Source: Larus michahellis (lineage: Eukaryota > Chordata > Aves > Charadriiformes > Laridae). Taken from it: a stretch of DNA of 64,000 nucleotides. The stretch spans positions 25,461,446 through 25,525,445 of the forward strand of contig NC_133899.1 in assembly GCF_964199755.1 (NCBI RefSeq), written 5' to 3'. The notes beneath the pieces were generated by a model, which searched no databases, was not told the origin of the DNA, and saw only the letters and a list, made by a program, of their open reading frames with translations. Shown one piece after another: positions 46,601-59,684 of the stretch. The first letter of the stretch is position 1. Each line of letters starts with the position of its first letter. A program made the position numbers and the translations under genes.

Positions 46601-49600
46601 CAGCCTCCCTCCTTCCCTGCACGATGAAATCTCCCCGCACATTCTCTTTGCCGGGCTGCGTTTCTGTTTGTGCAAACAGAGCGAAACACCTACTGCCTTT
46701 GTCCATGTAGCACGTGTGATGGTGCAATGCAGCCTTTAACGGGCGAGGGGAGCATGTCGCCTGCTCCCCGGGGAGCTTCGGTGCTCGCCCACCCTCCTGA
46801 TGAAACTACTGTGCAGCGTCTACGGTATTTGCATCCTTAATTACTATCCCTTATGCTAATTACATTTCTTCTTCTTGCTGTCGCTGTTAGGAGCTCCAGC
46901 CTTGGCGTGCTGGAGTGAAATATCTGTTATAAAGATAGATTAGATGCAACCAAAAAAATTGCCATGAATATTCATCCCTTTCCGTTTTGGAACACTTCCT
47001 CGGTGGCTCCATTTGCACACCTCGCTTGTTTTGGTTTTGGGCAACTGAGTTTGTGGACAGGATTGTCAGTCAAAACAGAGCCTCTTGCGGAATTCTTGCA
47101 GAAAGCAATTTTTTGTTGTTGTTTTCACGGCCAAGATAAAAATGCCCAGAAATTTGCTCTGGGAGCCACCAGTGGAGATGGATACGGGACAGGCAGGTGG
47201 GTGGGTGGGGATATCTGTGCTCCTGAAAACCTGCATGGATGGAAATGGCCCTGCAGGAGCAGGGGGCTCCTGTCTGTGGCTATGGGCACTCAGCCTTTGG
47301 CCCCCTAATCCCGTGAGCTGGACCTGTTAGCCCAGTGGCTTCGCTCTCCATAACTACTACAATATTAGCACTTATAAGCAGAGGAGTTGGTTTTGTAGTT
47401 ACCTTTCAGGTTGAAGTGGAGCAATGAAAGAGGTTAAAAGTTTTTTTGTAAGCTTTTTATTTAAAAATAACCTGAAAGGGGGAAAAGTCTGCCTTGCTTG
47501 TCTTTTATTTTTGCTTTTCTCCGTTTTTTGCCTTTTGTTGCATTAGTTCCCCTTTATCCCCCCAGTGTGCCTGGTCCCTGTGTCTCGTGAAGGAGTAAAA
47601 GGAAACACGGGGTAAAACCCTTTACCATTTCTCCTGTGACCTCCCTGAAAAAACATAATAATTTTTAACCCACAAGGACCAGCATGTGGAGCCCAAAACG
47701 ATGGTATATTATGTTTCGTGAAAACTGGCACTTTTTGACCACACTTTGCTCACTTTTCCTATGTAAACCTTGTAGCTGGTACCTGACACCTTGGGCCTCA
47801 CCAGCTGGGTCCATAAAATCTGTGCGAAAGCAGCAACGAAGAGTCAAAGACCTTGGTGTAGCTCAGTCTGGAAAAGAAAGCGCTGAATCTAGATTTGCCC
47901 ATCCAGTAAATGAAATTCTGTTCTCTGCTTCCCTGCAACCGCGACTAAAGTGGGGGCAGGACACAGAGGTGATCTTTGAATGAGAGAAATCAAAAAGACT
48001 GTCTTGGGTCACCCAGACATGGTCACAACTTTAATTCTTCTATCGGTGGCGATAGGTCTCTCACCTGCGCCTGTTGCTCTTTACCCCTCTGGCTGCTTTT
48101 GCTCAAGGACACCAAATCCTGCTGGAAAATTAAATGTGACACGGTACAACAATTTTGCAGGTGACAACCAGCAAACCCCAGAGCAGAACACCCAAAGTGC
48201 CCCAAAAGCCCTTTGTCCCCAGTCTAACGCTGACTCAGATTTAACGAATCAAGGCAATAGTGTTTTTGTTTTTGACCTATTTATGCCTGTGTCTGGGTGG
48301 CTGGTGGTGGCCCTGGCTGTCCCCGTAATTCAGCTACCACTGAATTCAGCATGGGGCTTGTTTTGATCCGTTGCCTGGACACGGAGATGCCTTCTGGAGA
48401 GTGGGGAAGGTCCCGAGGTTAATTCCAGCTTGCTGTAAATAGAGCCAATAGTGGCTCCCAAACCTCCCCCTGGTCTGTCTGGGAGAAAATGGGCTTAAAA
48501 ATAGAGTCTGTGATGAATGAATGTATTCATGCAGGTATTTTGAACCTGGCTCTCTACTGGGTCCTGGTCACCCGTAACACACTGAGTGTGCTGCTGGAGT
48601 CTCCCTCCTGAGCTGCTACTGAAGCCAGATTTGGGTATTTTCTAAAAACCAGTTTTATTATTAAATGGTTTATTCTTTTAACAGGAATTAACCCCATTAT
48701 TTAATCCTGCTGCCTTTATCATCTCATGTAGGAGGTGAGTCCATCCTTGTCCTGGAGAACCCCTAAACCAGGTCTGCAATGCTGCCAAGAGCCATCTGCT
48801 CCCTGCAGACGCACAGCTCCTCCTTCTGCTTTCTGCCTGGTCTTCTCATTGTAACCACGATGGCAGGGGCCAAAGGGCAGGAGAAGAAGAGTGACACAAA
48901 TTGAGACAGATCCTGACACCTGCAGGGTGTCCTGTGGCTGCAGCAGCCTCCGTGGTGGCTGTGGGTCCAGCTTGGAGACGCAACTGGCAAGGACCCTGGG
49001 AAGGGGCTCCTCTTTTGGGATGTAGGTGGAGCTGGGGTGTGATGTGGGTGCATGCCGGAGGTAATTCGTGAGGCAGGCAGGACCTCGCTGCTGGCATCTA
49101 GCTCTAGTCCAGGCTGGTCCTGGTTGGAGGGGGCCACTGGAGATGGGGGGCAGCCACAGCTGGATGGATGTGGTGGGGTACACCAGATGCAGAGCGTACC
49201 CATGGCACACGGGCGCTCTGTCGCTCTGTGTTCTCCAGGTCTTTCATTTCTCTTTTTTTCACCCCTCCTCTTGCCTTCAAAATTGGTATTTATTTTAAAT
49301 GAAGTGAGCTTCTCTTCAAACAAATCCAAGCCATGGATGCTATAATTAGCAGGATATAGTAATTTTTCTTCAAGCATAATTGGAAGGTTTACCATTTAGG
49401 GATAATACTTAAACTATCCTATTTTATGGCTCATTTGCCAGAAAATGCCTGTGAAGCTCACAGCTTTATCAAACCTTATCAATGGGTAAAGAGTGTCAAA
49501 GGAGGGTGTTTCTGCTATCTGGTGTTAAACGTTGCTGCTGCTGTTAAATCTTCTAATTTTACTAACTTCTGCTAATTGAACAGTCTTCCCTGAGTGTTTG

Positions 49601-52600
49601 GTGATAACGAGCTGCTAAAGCACTCCTGAAAACTGACACAAAGGGGCTGAGGATTTCTGGTTTTCTTGCCAGGGCTGGTTTTAGGCTTGGGGAAGTTTTG
49701 GATGGATGTCCTGGATGGCCAACTGCCTGCCCTCAGTCCTGCTTGCAACCCTATGCCCAGCTCCAGGAGGTGATTTAGCCCTAAGGACAGCTGAAGCAAT
49801 CCCACTAAGATGCCCGTTAAGATCCATTACCCTGATCAGCTGCTCAGATAACTGGCCAGACTTGTTTTCCCTTTCTAATGAGCCTCAATTAAACATACTT
49901 GATGCGTTCTCCAGGTGTAGCTTTTGCTGAAGGCATAAAGGCACCTTCATCCCTCTTCTTCTCCTTCTTTTTCTTCCTCCCTGGGCTGCTAGACAAGAAA
50001 GGATAGGCCGTTGGTATTAGCCAAAATCCAGCAATGCTGGCCCAGTAGGCATGGGCTGAAAGCATCTGGGGTGAGTTGTGGCTCAGCTCCCTGAGATCAG
50101 GTCTTAGGTATGTCCTGATGGAGCAGAAAGAAGTCCTGAGGCTCTGTTTGCTTGTAGAGGTCTTTCAAGGTGGGTTTTGTAGAGGTTTGAGCTTTGGTGT
50201 GGAAGGTGGTGTGGTGCTGGCAATGCTGCGATGATGCTGTGGCAGGGTCTGGGCATTGGAGCTGGGTTTGCAATGGATGCATTCACGCGCCAAGATAACT
50301 GCTCCTGGACCTTCTCGAGCACGGTGGCCCTGTTGTGTCCTGATGAGCACCAAGCAGGGTCTGTTTGCTGAAAACACAGTTTTTCTTGGAAAGTGATCTC
50401 TGAGTTGTATTAACTTTTAATCCTTTTTTTTTTTTTTCTCTTTTGGATTCCTTTCTGGCTGCAGTGGAGATTTATGAAGTGCTGTGGCCTTGGCAAAGAT
50501 CAATACATAGCCTGTTAAACAAAGACTCAAAATTTACTGTTTGAGTGATTTCAGGGGAAAAAAGAATTTGAAATATTTAATTTAGTATTGAGCTAAGTTT
50601 CATAATAAGGAGGGAGAAAGCCCCCATCCTAAATGAAACGGGAGACTTTTTTTTTATTTCCCCTAGATTGCCTGAAGCCTTTAATTAAAACCCTGAAGAA
50701 TTATATTTGTACTGCTTAGTAAAAAAACCCTGAAATATTGGAGCAGAGGGTGGGAGGCTCCAGCTCCTGTTCTCTGCTATTGCAGCACGGCTGCAGCCAC
50801 TGCCTTTCCTTAACCCACCGAGAGCCACCCAAAAACCAGGCAGACATCCTTCTTCTCTTCTACCCCTCTCTGCAAAGCTCTTTTAGACTTCCTCCTTTTG
50901 ATCGTTAGAAACTTTCTCAGTATCCATCTTGATTGTGTTTGTGATCAGCTCGTACTGATATTTTCCCCTTGGTATCATTGTCTTTCTGCCTAAACAGTTG
51001 TTTTTTTCCCCTCTTCCTTTGCTGGTTGCCTTCTGCAAGGGTAAAGGAACCAAGCTCTGAGGGTCCCCTCTGGGTCCCAGCCTTCCTCCTGATCCTCCCT
51101 GGTGCTCCAGGTCAAGTGTAGCTCGTTTTGGCTGCGTGGTCTGGATTGCACAGCATCCCAGGTCAGCTCTTACCAGTGCTTTGTACCATGCCCCGTTCCC
51201 CCAGGGCTGTTGGAAATCTCTGCCTTGATTTCTTGTGTAAGGTTTGGTCTTCAGCATGACTCCTTTCTGACCCCTGTCCCCAAACGCTTCAGGTTTTCAT
51301 GGTCTCTGACCTTGGGTTATCTTTGACCCCTCTAGCAGGTACCTGGGAGACCTCAGCTAACTGCAGAATCTTCCCCAAAATGCACCACTTTGTGTTTTAT
51401 TAGGGGCACATACAGCCTCTTGCAGAGGGTTTAGACCCAGGGTTTAGGGTTCACTCTCACTGGGTTTAGAAATACATTGCTGGTAATAACAATACAGCTT
51501 GAGCATCGCCTTGTTGGGAGGCTTAGAAAATTGAGACAGACTGGAAGACTCTCCAATAGCAAAAATCCATCTCTGGTAGCAGAAATCCACCTCTGCACAG
51601 GGGTTTAAGTGATGCTTCAGACCTTGTGTTGGCCCTTTGCATGGGCAAAACCCATACTGAGTGAATTGCTTGACCCGTGCCTGTTTATTAGCTCAGCAGG
51701 AGAAAAGTGTTGCCAACAAGGTGGAGAGGAGGCAGTGGATCAATCCTGTTTTATCTCTCTGGAAATAATGAAGCCAGGGACGTTTGCTTCTTCTCGATGG
51801 TTTAAATTTACAAAAGTGAACAATAATTTTGCAGCCTCTGAGAGTGAAATGTGGGGGGAACAAACCTACCTTATTGACTTTTTTAGCTGGAGCGGTGCAG
51901 GGAACATTACTTAGAGCTCCACCACGCTAAACTCTAATCCCTGGAGATGTCTTTGTTGATGCATAAGCTGTGACCTAAAATATTGACTTTGTAAAGTAAT
52001 TGAATCCCAGAATCGTGTTTCAGATGAAAAGCACTTGACAAATGAATACAGGAAGGAGCTGAGCCCAAGGGCCTGAGCACAACTGTGATGGGATTTACTC
52101 AGCTTGACTCCCATCAGCCTCCCTTGAGAAAGGTCCACACCAGGCAGCCCTGCTCCGGGCTTGGGGTGAGTTATGGGGCAAGAAAAGGTAAGTCTCACTT
52201 TTTTTTTTCCCATTTTTTTCACAGGAAGAAGGTTAATAACTCCTTCTGGCCCCCTGAGAGAGGTGGAGGCAGAGCACCATGTTGCTCCTGCAGGAGGCGA
52301 GTGGACATTTTGGGATAGCGGGACATGGTAGGTCTTTGTGGATGTTGAACATGCTATATAACGTGCCTTGATTTGCTTTTGTCCATGGGTGTTAGTATCT
52401 TGTTTTTGTACCAAACCTGAGTTTCAGGGGAAATCCTGGCTCCAGATCTCTACTTTGTCCTTATGTATGACCGTGCTCATTTCGTGTCATCCCACTGCTC
52501 GGAGTAGAGCAGCTACTGGAAGGAAAAGGGGGAGGATCCAAATGATCCTCCTGAGATCCATCCTGAGATGCTGCAAAGCCAAAGGACCATGGTGAGACTC

Positions 52601-55600
52601 TGGTATGGCTCAGGTCTTGCCCCTTAGCCATTTCCCTGAGCTGGAGATGGCTGGGGCTGAGGGGTCTGAAGAGGAGATGCTGGAGGAGGATTTGTGCAGC
52701 TCCCGGTGAGATGTGATTTCGCACCCAACGCTGTGGCCCAACCAGAGTTCCCTCCTTTCTCCATTCCTCAAAACAAATTTCCCTTGTTAATTTAAGAGGG
52801 CATAATTATATCATTATTTCAAATGGCTCAATTTAAGCAAGGCCTTATTTCTGACTTATAAATTGTTACCTTGCTCATCTCGCAATGACTGTTTTTCTTG
52901 TAAGTACGTTAACCTCCCTGCTTTCTTTACTCAGCTGTTTTGCATAATGCTATAATAAGCATTTAAATAACTGTAAAGGTTCCATCAGTTCTTGCTTTCA
53001 TATCTTGCCGTCGCCATGGCAACTGGCTATACTTCTCTGTCTATTTTACCTTTTTTTTAGATTTGAGCTTCTCAGTCCAGTTGCTTTAAGATTGAGTTGG
53101 ATTCTCCACTCGTTTGCGCGCAATGTTGAAGCGCTGCCTGCGCCTTGGTTTTGCCGCCACGCTGTGATGATGATTTTCACTGTTGGCTATTAGTGAGGCT
53201 ACTTTGAGCTGGGAGATGGAAACATATTTTTCAATTTGGGCAATGCGCCGGAGGACGGTGAAATACGAGGCGGTAATTACTGGGATTTGGAATACCAGGC
53301 TGAAATCAGGGCGGGTTTAGTTGAGTTCAACTAAACTTTGCTTTGCAGAGCGCTCTGATTCCAGTGCTGCCACGAAGTCCCTTGCAGAAAAGAAGTGCGA
53401 TGATATTTTTGTCAAGGCGCTTGTTTAAAATGAATCTTAATATCAAATTTCTCCATTAAAAAAATAAAAAATGTTACGACATCCTAACGTGGGATGGTGT
53501 ATATATAGATCTGACAGACCCAGGCCATGGGCCGTGTAAACAAACCGCAAAACTTAATGCAAATTGCTAAAATGAACCTGGGAAGGACTAATTCAATGGG
53601 ACGATCTGCCATTGGCGTGAAGTTCCAGCTTGTCCGGGGACATAATCTTTCCTGGCAAAGCGGGAGTGAACAGAAGGTAGCGGCGAAGGCTTGTGGTTCG
53701 TGCCAATCTGCATTTCCATCTGGAAGTAGGTGCTCTCGATGATAATAAAATGGCAAATGAAAGAATTCCAGAGAGGCTGCTCATTTTTTTCCTCCTCCCC
53801 CTAAATATAACATGCTGACATGCTGCCGCTTGGGAGCGGCGCAATAGGAAAGTGACACAGATGGAGCACGAGGCAAAATAAAACCCTAAACAAACAGGAC
53901 AACAAAAGCTGCTGGCATTTTATTGCTATTTATTTCGAAGGCTTCTCAGAAACGCGCCATTGGAGGCTCACGGTGACTCACAAAATGACACGGTCGGTTT
54001 TGCCTGGAACTCGTGGAAGCACAAGTAGGATCATGGTGTGTGAGGAGGGATTTCTGAAGAGTTTCTGGTTTTAGATCAGTGTGTTGTGGAAACAGGAGAG
54101 CAGATGTTTTACGGGAAGCCCAGACTAAACCATGTCCCTGACTACCACGCAGTTGAAGCAAATGCCGCATGTCCTCTTCACGGCAGAAAGGGTGAAAAGC
54201 AGCTGCCCCGTTTCATTTGTGCTTTGCAAATGATCTCATGAAGGGTTTGATGGCCTTGGTTTTGGGAGAGGTCTCCATATGCCCTGGTGCAGGGAAGACT
54301 GCGGTACAGTTATCCTGGACTCTGGGAAGAGGCGAACTCTGGGGTTTCCTTATTTATTAGACTTCTGTCTCAGAAATGTTGAAATTATTGAATTGAGCAA
54401 GAGGAACAGTCCCACCAGAGGAAGAAATTACTGGTGGGGAAAAAAGAACAAAAAACTCATTAAAACATTTAAAGCTGAGGGGGTCCATTTGGGTTTTTTG
54501 ACCAATTTCCACTGACTACCAAAAGCAATGAGAAACCGTTATCTGGTGCTATTTTTCTGTGGTTACAGCCCTTGCAGTGCTGGAGCCCCTGATTAATGGA
54601 CGCTGTGGTGGCTATCGCTTTCTCCGTGCTGGCGGTGCCAGGGGCTTGTTTGGAGTCATCTGTGCTATTCGGGAAATGCATTTTTATGTTGAAGAGGGAA
54701 TTTGAGGGAATCCCATGGTCCCAGGTCCTAGGACACCCCTGGCTGGCACCGTCACCATCTGATGGAGCGAAGGGGCTGTGGGTGAGGCTGAAGCAAACAA
54801 AATTGCTGAGAAAAACTGTTCTCATCAAGGACTCCTGAGGAGGAAAAAGCCTGAATCAGCTGGTCCTCATCACTCTGTTTCTCTGATAGAATCAGATGGG
54901 TTGATTTAGCTGACTATGAAACCTGACAAACCCTTTTTCAAAGCAAATTTAGGAGGATCTGTGCTCATGGCCGTGCCCGTTCCCATCCTCACAGGGAGGA
55001 ATGGATGTGCTCTGAGCGTGGCTCCCGAGGGCTCTGCAAAGCATCGTGCAGTAGTTGCACGTCCATCTTATCAGCGTGAGGATATCAGCTTTGGGGCCGA
55101 GAAGAGCATCCCAAAAGTTTGTAAGTGGTTTAAGCTGTTCTGACTGCTGGGACAACATTCCCTCGCCCAACAACAGCGAACACGTAGCAAAAGTCTAGTA
55201 TAAATGTATAGTACAAGGCTTTTTTTCTGTCTCTCTTTATTCTGCAGGAAGCTGGTGCATTATTTTATGGGAGTTTGCACTGTGTATCTATTTAGATGCA
55301 TCTCTGCAAAGCTGAAGACATTTGAAAAAACTTGCTTTTGCTCATATCTGTTATGATATTTGGGGCAAAAGAAGGAGAAGGTGTCTTCAGTTACTTTTTT
55401 TTTTTTTTCATTTCTCCGTATCCAAGTGATATCTCTTGCATGTCAGTACCTAAAAAGGATGGAGTGAAGGGATGCCATGAGACTTTTCACGCTCATCATT
55501 AGCAGCGTGTCTTGTTTGAGGGGAGGTATTTGCGCCGGGAGGTTTGTTTCTGCCAATGTGCTCTGTGCCTTCCCTTCCAGGAATCCCATTTTCTGGCACG

Positions 55601-56607
55601 AAGGCGGAAATCAAAGCACAGGCTGATTTAATAGAGATGGACATTTGAACGTATCACATCTGTGATTCTCCTCAGAAATGCGCGGTGTGTCTGCTTAATT
55701 CATCCAGCCCGACGTAAGCAGACAGAGCAGCTTTTCTGAAACACGCTGTTTGGTAGTTTGCTGTACACCGGGCAGTCATGTTTAATATGTATAATTGTAA
55801 TTGCATCATTTATTAAATCAAATGGCTTAATGCATTTTGCAGCAGCGACGTGTGACCAGCTCTACTGCTTCTGCTCACTTGAAGGCTTGTTTTTAAAACA
55901 AGTGCAGGAGAAATGCTGGTGGTTCGGGTCGGCTCTGAAACCTGGTGATGTTCTGGATATGGAAACCTTCTTCCTGAGCTGTGCCTGCACGTGTGGGGCT
56001 TCCTTCCCTTGCACCTTCTTGCTGCAGTGTCTGTGTCTGGACAGGCAGTTCTGTTAACTTCTACTGAGTATTTTTCCCTTTTCTTAATATTCTGTACAAA
56101 TAATTTCTGTAAGGTGCCTGTTCCCTGTGTTAGCAAATCAAACAGGGCACAGGGAACTGCTAAATGAGTCTCTGAGCAGTGCCCGTACCACCGTCTGCAC
56201 CGATACATCACATCCCATGCTGATGAATCCCTCAGGAGTTATCAAACCAATTTGCGTGTTTAGTGCATTAATATTCTCCCTGATCTGGCTGGGGACTGGG
56301 AAACTTTCTTTTCCTTCTTGGGAGTTGCAAAACTGTTTCCCACCCTGGCTGCACTGATGTGATGGGTTAGAGCATTGCTTTTTCTGCCCTTACTTTAAAA
56401 ATTGGACTAATTGTAAAACAATGGAAATTCTTTCTTTGTCCTTGCTGATTCCCCCTGTGCTGGCCAGGTCCTCTGCCCTGTCCTGCCAGGGAGCTCGCTG
56501 CATCCCCGTGCTCCTCCAGCCCGTGGTACCCTGCCCTCCTGATGGTGAGTCCCGGCTGGGGCTGTGGTCCCCTGGGGATCGGTGGTTTTCTGCCTCTGCG
56601 TGCAGCT
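43633..56607. other. 13-kb gene-desert interval without recognised gene
   Basis: The longest stretch without a CR1 copy that I recognise. It contains an A run (44139-44154), a T run near 50426-50438 and 55397-55409, an octamer/homeobox motif cluster at 46827-46862, a perfect RFX X-box at 53010-53023 inside an AT-rich stretch (52790-53030), and a GTTGC/GCAAC inverted motif at 44113-44126. No exon, tRNA or snRNA recognised. The low repeat content and motif-dense AT-rich islands resemble regulatory gene deserts, but this is inference. Confidence 0.5.
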
Positions 56608-56800
56608 TCGCTTATGTGACCCGCTCCAACAGCTCTGTGTCCTTCTGCTGTTGGTGCCCCAGCGCTGGAGGCAGCACTGCAGGGGGGTCTCGCAGAGGGG
56701 CAGAATCCCCCCCCCGGCCCTGCTGCCCATGCTGCTGGGGATGCGGCCCAGGCTATGGGGGGTTTCTGGGCTGCCAGCACATGTTGCCGGCCCCTCCTCA
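56608..56800 (-). mobile_element. CR1 LINE internal fragment, minus orientation, diverged
   Basis: The plus-strand text CTCCAACAGCTCTGTGTCCT, GCCCCAGCGCTGGAGGCAGC, AGAGGGGCAGAATCCCCCCC and TTTCTGGGCTGCCAGCACAT corresponds to the reversed CR1 ORF2 segment in which the element encodes the GSVLD/QCALAAQKAN region. Both ends are missing and indels are frequent, so this is an old copy. Confidence 0.8.
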
Positions 56801-57986
56801 CGGCTGCTGTAAGTGGCACCACTTCTCTCATTGCAGACTTGCCGCCTGCCTGTTTGGGAAGCTGTAGCTTTCCTTTATGGAGTTTTTACCCTTTTCATCA
56901 TGTTCTGCCTTTTGATGCGAGGTCCTCAGAGCTCCGCAAGGCTCTGGGTGCCCCCCCACACCACTCACACAATGTAAGTGATAGACGCTCTATATATCTG
57001 CGGTAAACGGTTGAGGGCTGAGATTACCACCTGAAGTTGTATACTTGAAGGGAGCTGCACACTCAAAGTATACAAGTTCAGAGGTTTGATGGAGGAAAAT
57101 AAGCTTGCCAGGAGGTTTGAGCAGGGCGGGCAAGGAATAGAGAAGAACATGAGGCGGCGTAGGAGCTGGGAGGTGCATCTTCGAGAGCAGACCCTCAGCT
57201 TTCCTGCAGGAGCTGGCAGATGGTGGTGGAGCTGAGCTGCATGCGGGGTCTGTGTTTGCCTGGCAGTGCTTCTGGCTGGGTACAGGTGGTTCAGGGATTT
57301 CTTCTTTCCTGCGATTTGAAATCTTTATCCCACGGCTCCCTGCTGGCAGAGATTTAATGCTATTGAGTTACCGCTCCCTATAGCCATTGTTTCTGTAGGG
57401 GAGCGAGGGATTGTATGAAAATGCTGGTGGGAAAAATCATTAAATTTGTTTTAATGAATTAGAGCTGTACAGTCATTTAAATAACTTACAAATCTGCTGA
57501 TCAGCAAATCAAACTAGTTAGGGCTTTTGCCTGTGTGTATGAGTTGCGTATCCACACTAACAAGGTTCATTTGCTGATCTGCAGATCTACGTGGTGCCAA
57601 AGTGACTGCGCTGTATAAATTAGGTGAACAGAATCATTAAAATAAACATGTTGCTCTTCTGGTAGCTCTTTCATTAATAAAATAAAACCTCAGATGGGGA
57701 AAATAGTTTAAGTTGGTTCTCTCTGTAGGTTTGCAAAGTAGTTAAGATGCAAATAATTAGTCTATGTATAGACTGGGAGCCTTGCTGCAGGCAATCCTTT
57801 GCTGTGCGTATTTCTAGATGTTGAGTGCTTGAAGGGGAGAGAAAAAGCGCTTTTTACTGGTATTTCAGGATGTTTCATTCTTGACCTCAGAGCCGATTTG
57901 GAAAACTCCGTCTTGTGATCGTGTACTTCGAAGAAGAGGCCGTAGCAGGCGGCAGAGCTGTTTCATTAATCATCGCCAGCACGCTT

Positions 57987-57991
<5 letters not shown>
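56801..57991. other. Intergenic interval, AT-rich second half
   Basis: The part 57400-57700 is AT-rich with a perfect 12-bp palindrome TGCTGATCAGCA at 57495-57506 and related GCTGATC motifs near 57573. No gene recognised. Confidence 0.5.

Positions 57992-58044
<53 letters not shown>
57992..58044. repeat. Poly(A) tract of 53 bases
   Basis: An uninterrupted run of 53 A residues on the plus strand. No recognisable retrocopy or SINE lies directly upstream. True length in the genome is uncertain because such runs are often mis-sized in assemblies. Confidence 0.95.
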
Positions 58045-58046
<2 letters not shown>

Positions 58047-59000
58047 CCAGTGCTCTGGCTGGAGGCATCCACCCTCTTCGGTCTGTGCTTGGCTGGTCTC
58101 TTGAGCACCTTTGATATCCAAACCAGCATCCAGCGGTGGTGACTGCCCTTCCCGGAGCTGTGGCTTCAGGAGCTGTGCTTGGGGAATGGCGGAGAATCGT
58201 AATGATCGTAATGCAGGCTCCGCTCCCTGCACCCAGGGATGTTGAAGGGTGTTTGGGGAGGAAACTGTGTTATAAATCGCAGATCCAGGCTCAACTTCCC
58301 ACAGGGGTTTGCAGCCCCCGCAGAGGAGCCTGGTGAGGGGCAGGTCTGGGCTGGGGCTGGTGGGGGTCTCCCTGGGGGATTCAGACCTCCCTGTCCAAAA
58401 TGCTGCCGCATTCTGCTCCTTGACCTTGTGTTTCCAGCAGGAGGGGAGGGAAGACCCCATTAGCCCAGGACCGGATTATCTGGGGAAGCAGCATGTGATT
58501 TGTGTGACTTGCTTTCCTTGGCGTCACTAATGACTAATCCTCGGTGACTTTCATTATATTCCACTTGCAGTTTGGCTGAAAACTTTGACTTGGGTAGAGA
58601 AGGGATTTTCCCTCTGGTTTTCATTAGTTTGACGAAAATGCGCTTTTGCAGTGGAAACAATCCTCTCATTAGTATCTAAATTTTTGCTGTCATGACTTTA
58701 AATCTTCCTGAAACTTAGCCTGGAAACCAACTTTGGAGTTGGACAAGGACTTTGCAGAAGAAGTATGCGTTCAAGTTGCTGTAGTTCTTGAAAACTGGTT
58801 GACCTTTGCATCTGGGGACAAGATGCTATCAAGGGTACCAGGAGGTGCTCTGGGCTCAGGTGCTGTGGGCAAGGGCTGGCCAAGCCCCTTCACGCAGTAA
58901 CAAAAAACTCCTTTCCTGGAAAATTGTGCCAAATCCATCAGTGCTGATTAACCTGTTCTTTCCTTGAAATGAAATTACAGTAGTCTATTCATAGACTGTC

Positions 59001-59027
59001 TTTTTTTTTTTTTTTTTTTTTTTTTTT
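59001..59027. repeat. Poly(T) tract
   Basis: About 27 uninterrupted T residues followed by GCCACAATGG. No element body is recognised next to it. Confidence 0.9.
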
Positions 59028-59163
59028 GCCACAATGGGGAATCCTCCTGGCTTTCGATGGAGGTGAAGATGAGTCTCCCTGCTTTGGAACTCGTTTTGAA
59101 ACTCAAGTTATAGCGGCTGCTGTTCAGCAAGTTGCTTGGGAAGTTTAACTTTAGTAATCCTGG

Positions 59164-59204
59164 GTTTTTTTTGTTTTTTTTTTTGTTTTTTTTTTTTTTT
59201 TTTT
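59164..59204. repeat. T-rich tract interrupted by single G residues
   Basis: Runs of T (8, 11 and about 19) separated by single G, ending AATAGG. Low-complexity sequence. Confidence 0.9.
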
Positions 59205-59684
59205 AATAGGTGCATGCTTAAGTAATTTGCTTGATTGGGCTTAAGGAAATGGTTCATCGAGGATGTTCAGGCAATGCCACCATCCAGCTACCAGGACTAT
59301 GCTGGTTTTTTCTTGAGAGTTGTGCTAAGCTAATGTATCATGTTCATTTTTGTGTAGCAAAGGATACCTACCCTTTGCAGTTAGGCTGAACTTTACAGGG
59401 AATATTCCAGCAAAAAATTTTGGGGTTATGCATCTGTGATTAAAATATCTGATTAGAAAGATAGTCCAGTCCCTCACCTCTGCTAAATGCCTTTTTAAGC
59501 TGTCCATCTTGCAGGCATTACTGTGAGCCCTGCTCATGGGGTCGCTACCTTGGCTTGATGAGAGCTCTCTAACGTCTGTCTCTCAGGATGAAACAGCTTC
59601 TCTGTGTCAACCATTTGCTCCGCAGTCATTCATAGTGTGCTGTGGAGAGTCACGCTCTTCTCAGAGTGTTGGCTGGAGGTATGT

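Larger units (their letters stand above)
58045..59684. other. Intergenic interval with two poly(T) tracts
   Basis: Contains a T run of about 27 (59001-59027) and an interrupted T/G run (59164-59204). No gene recognised. Confidence 0.55.

Noticed and set aside
51420-51465. GGGTTTAGG-like motifs resembling an interstitial telomere repeat
   Set aside because: Only scattered, imperfect TTTAGGG-type words occur; there is no tandem array and the vertebrate repeat is TTAGGG.
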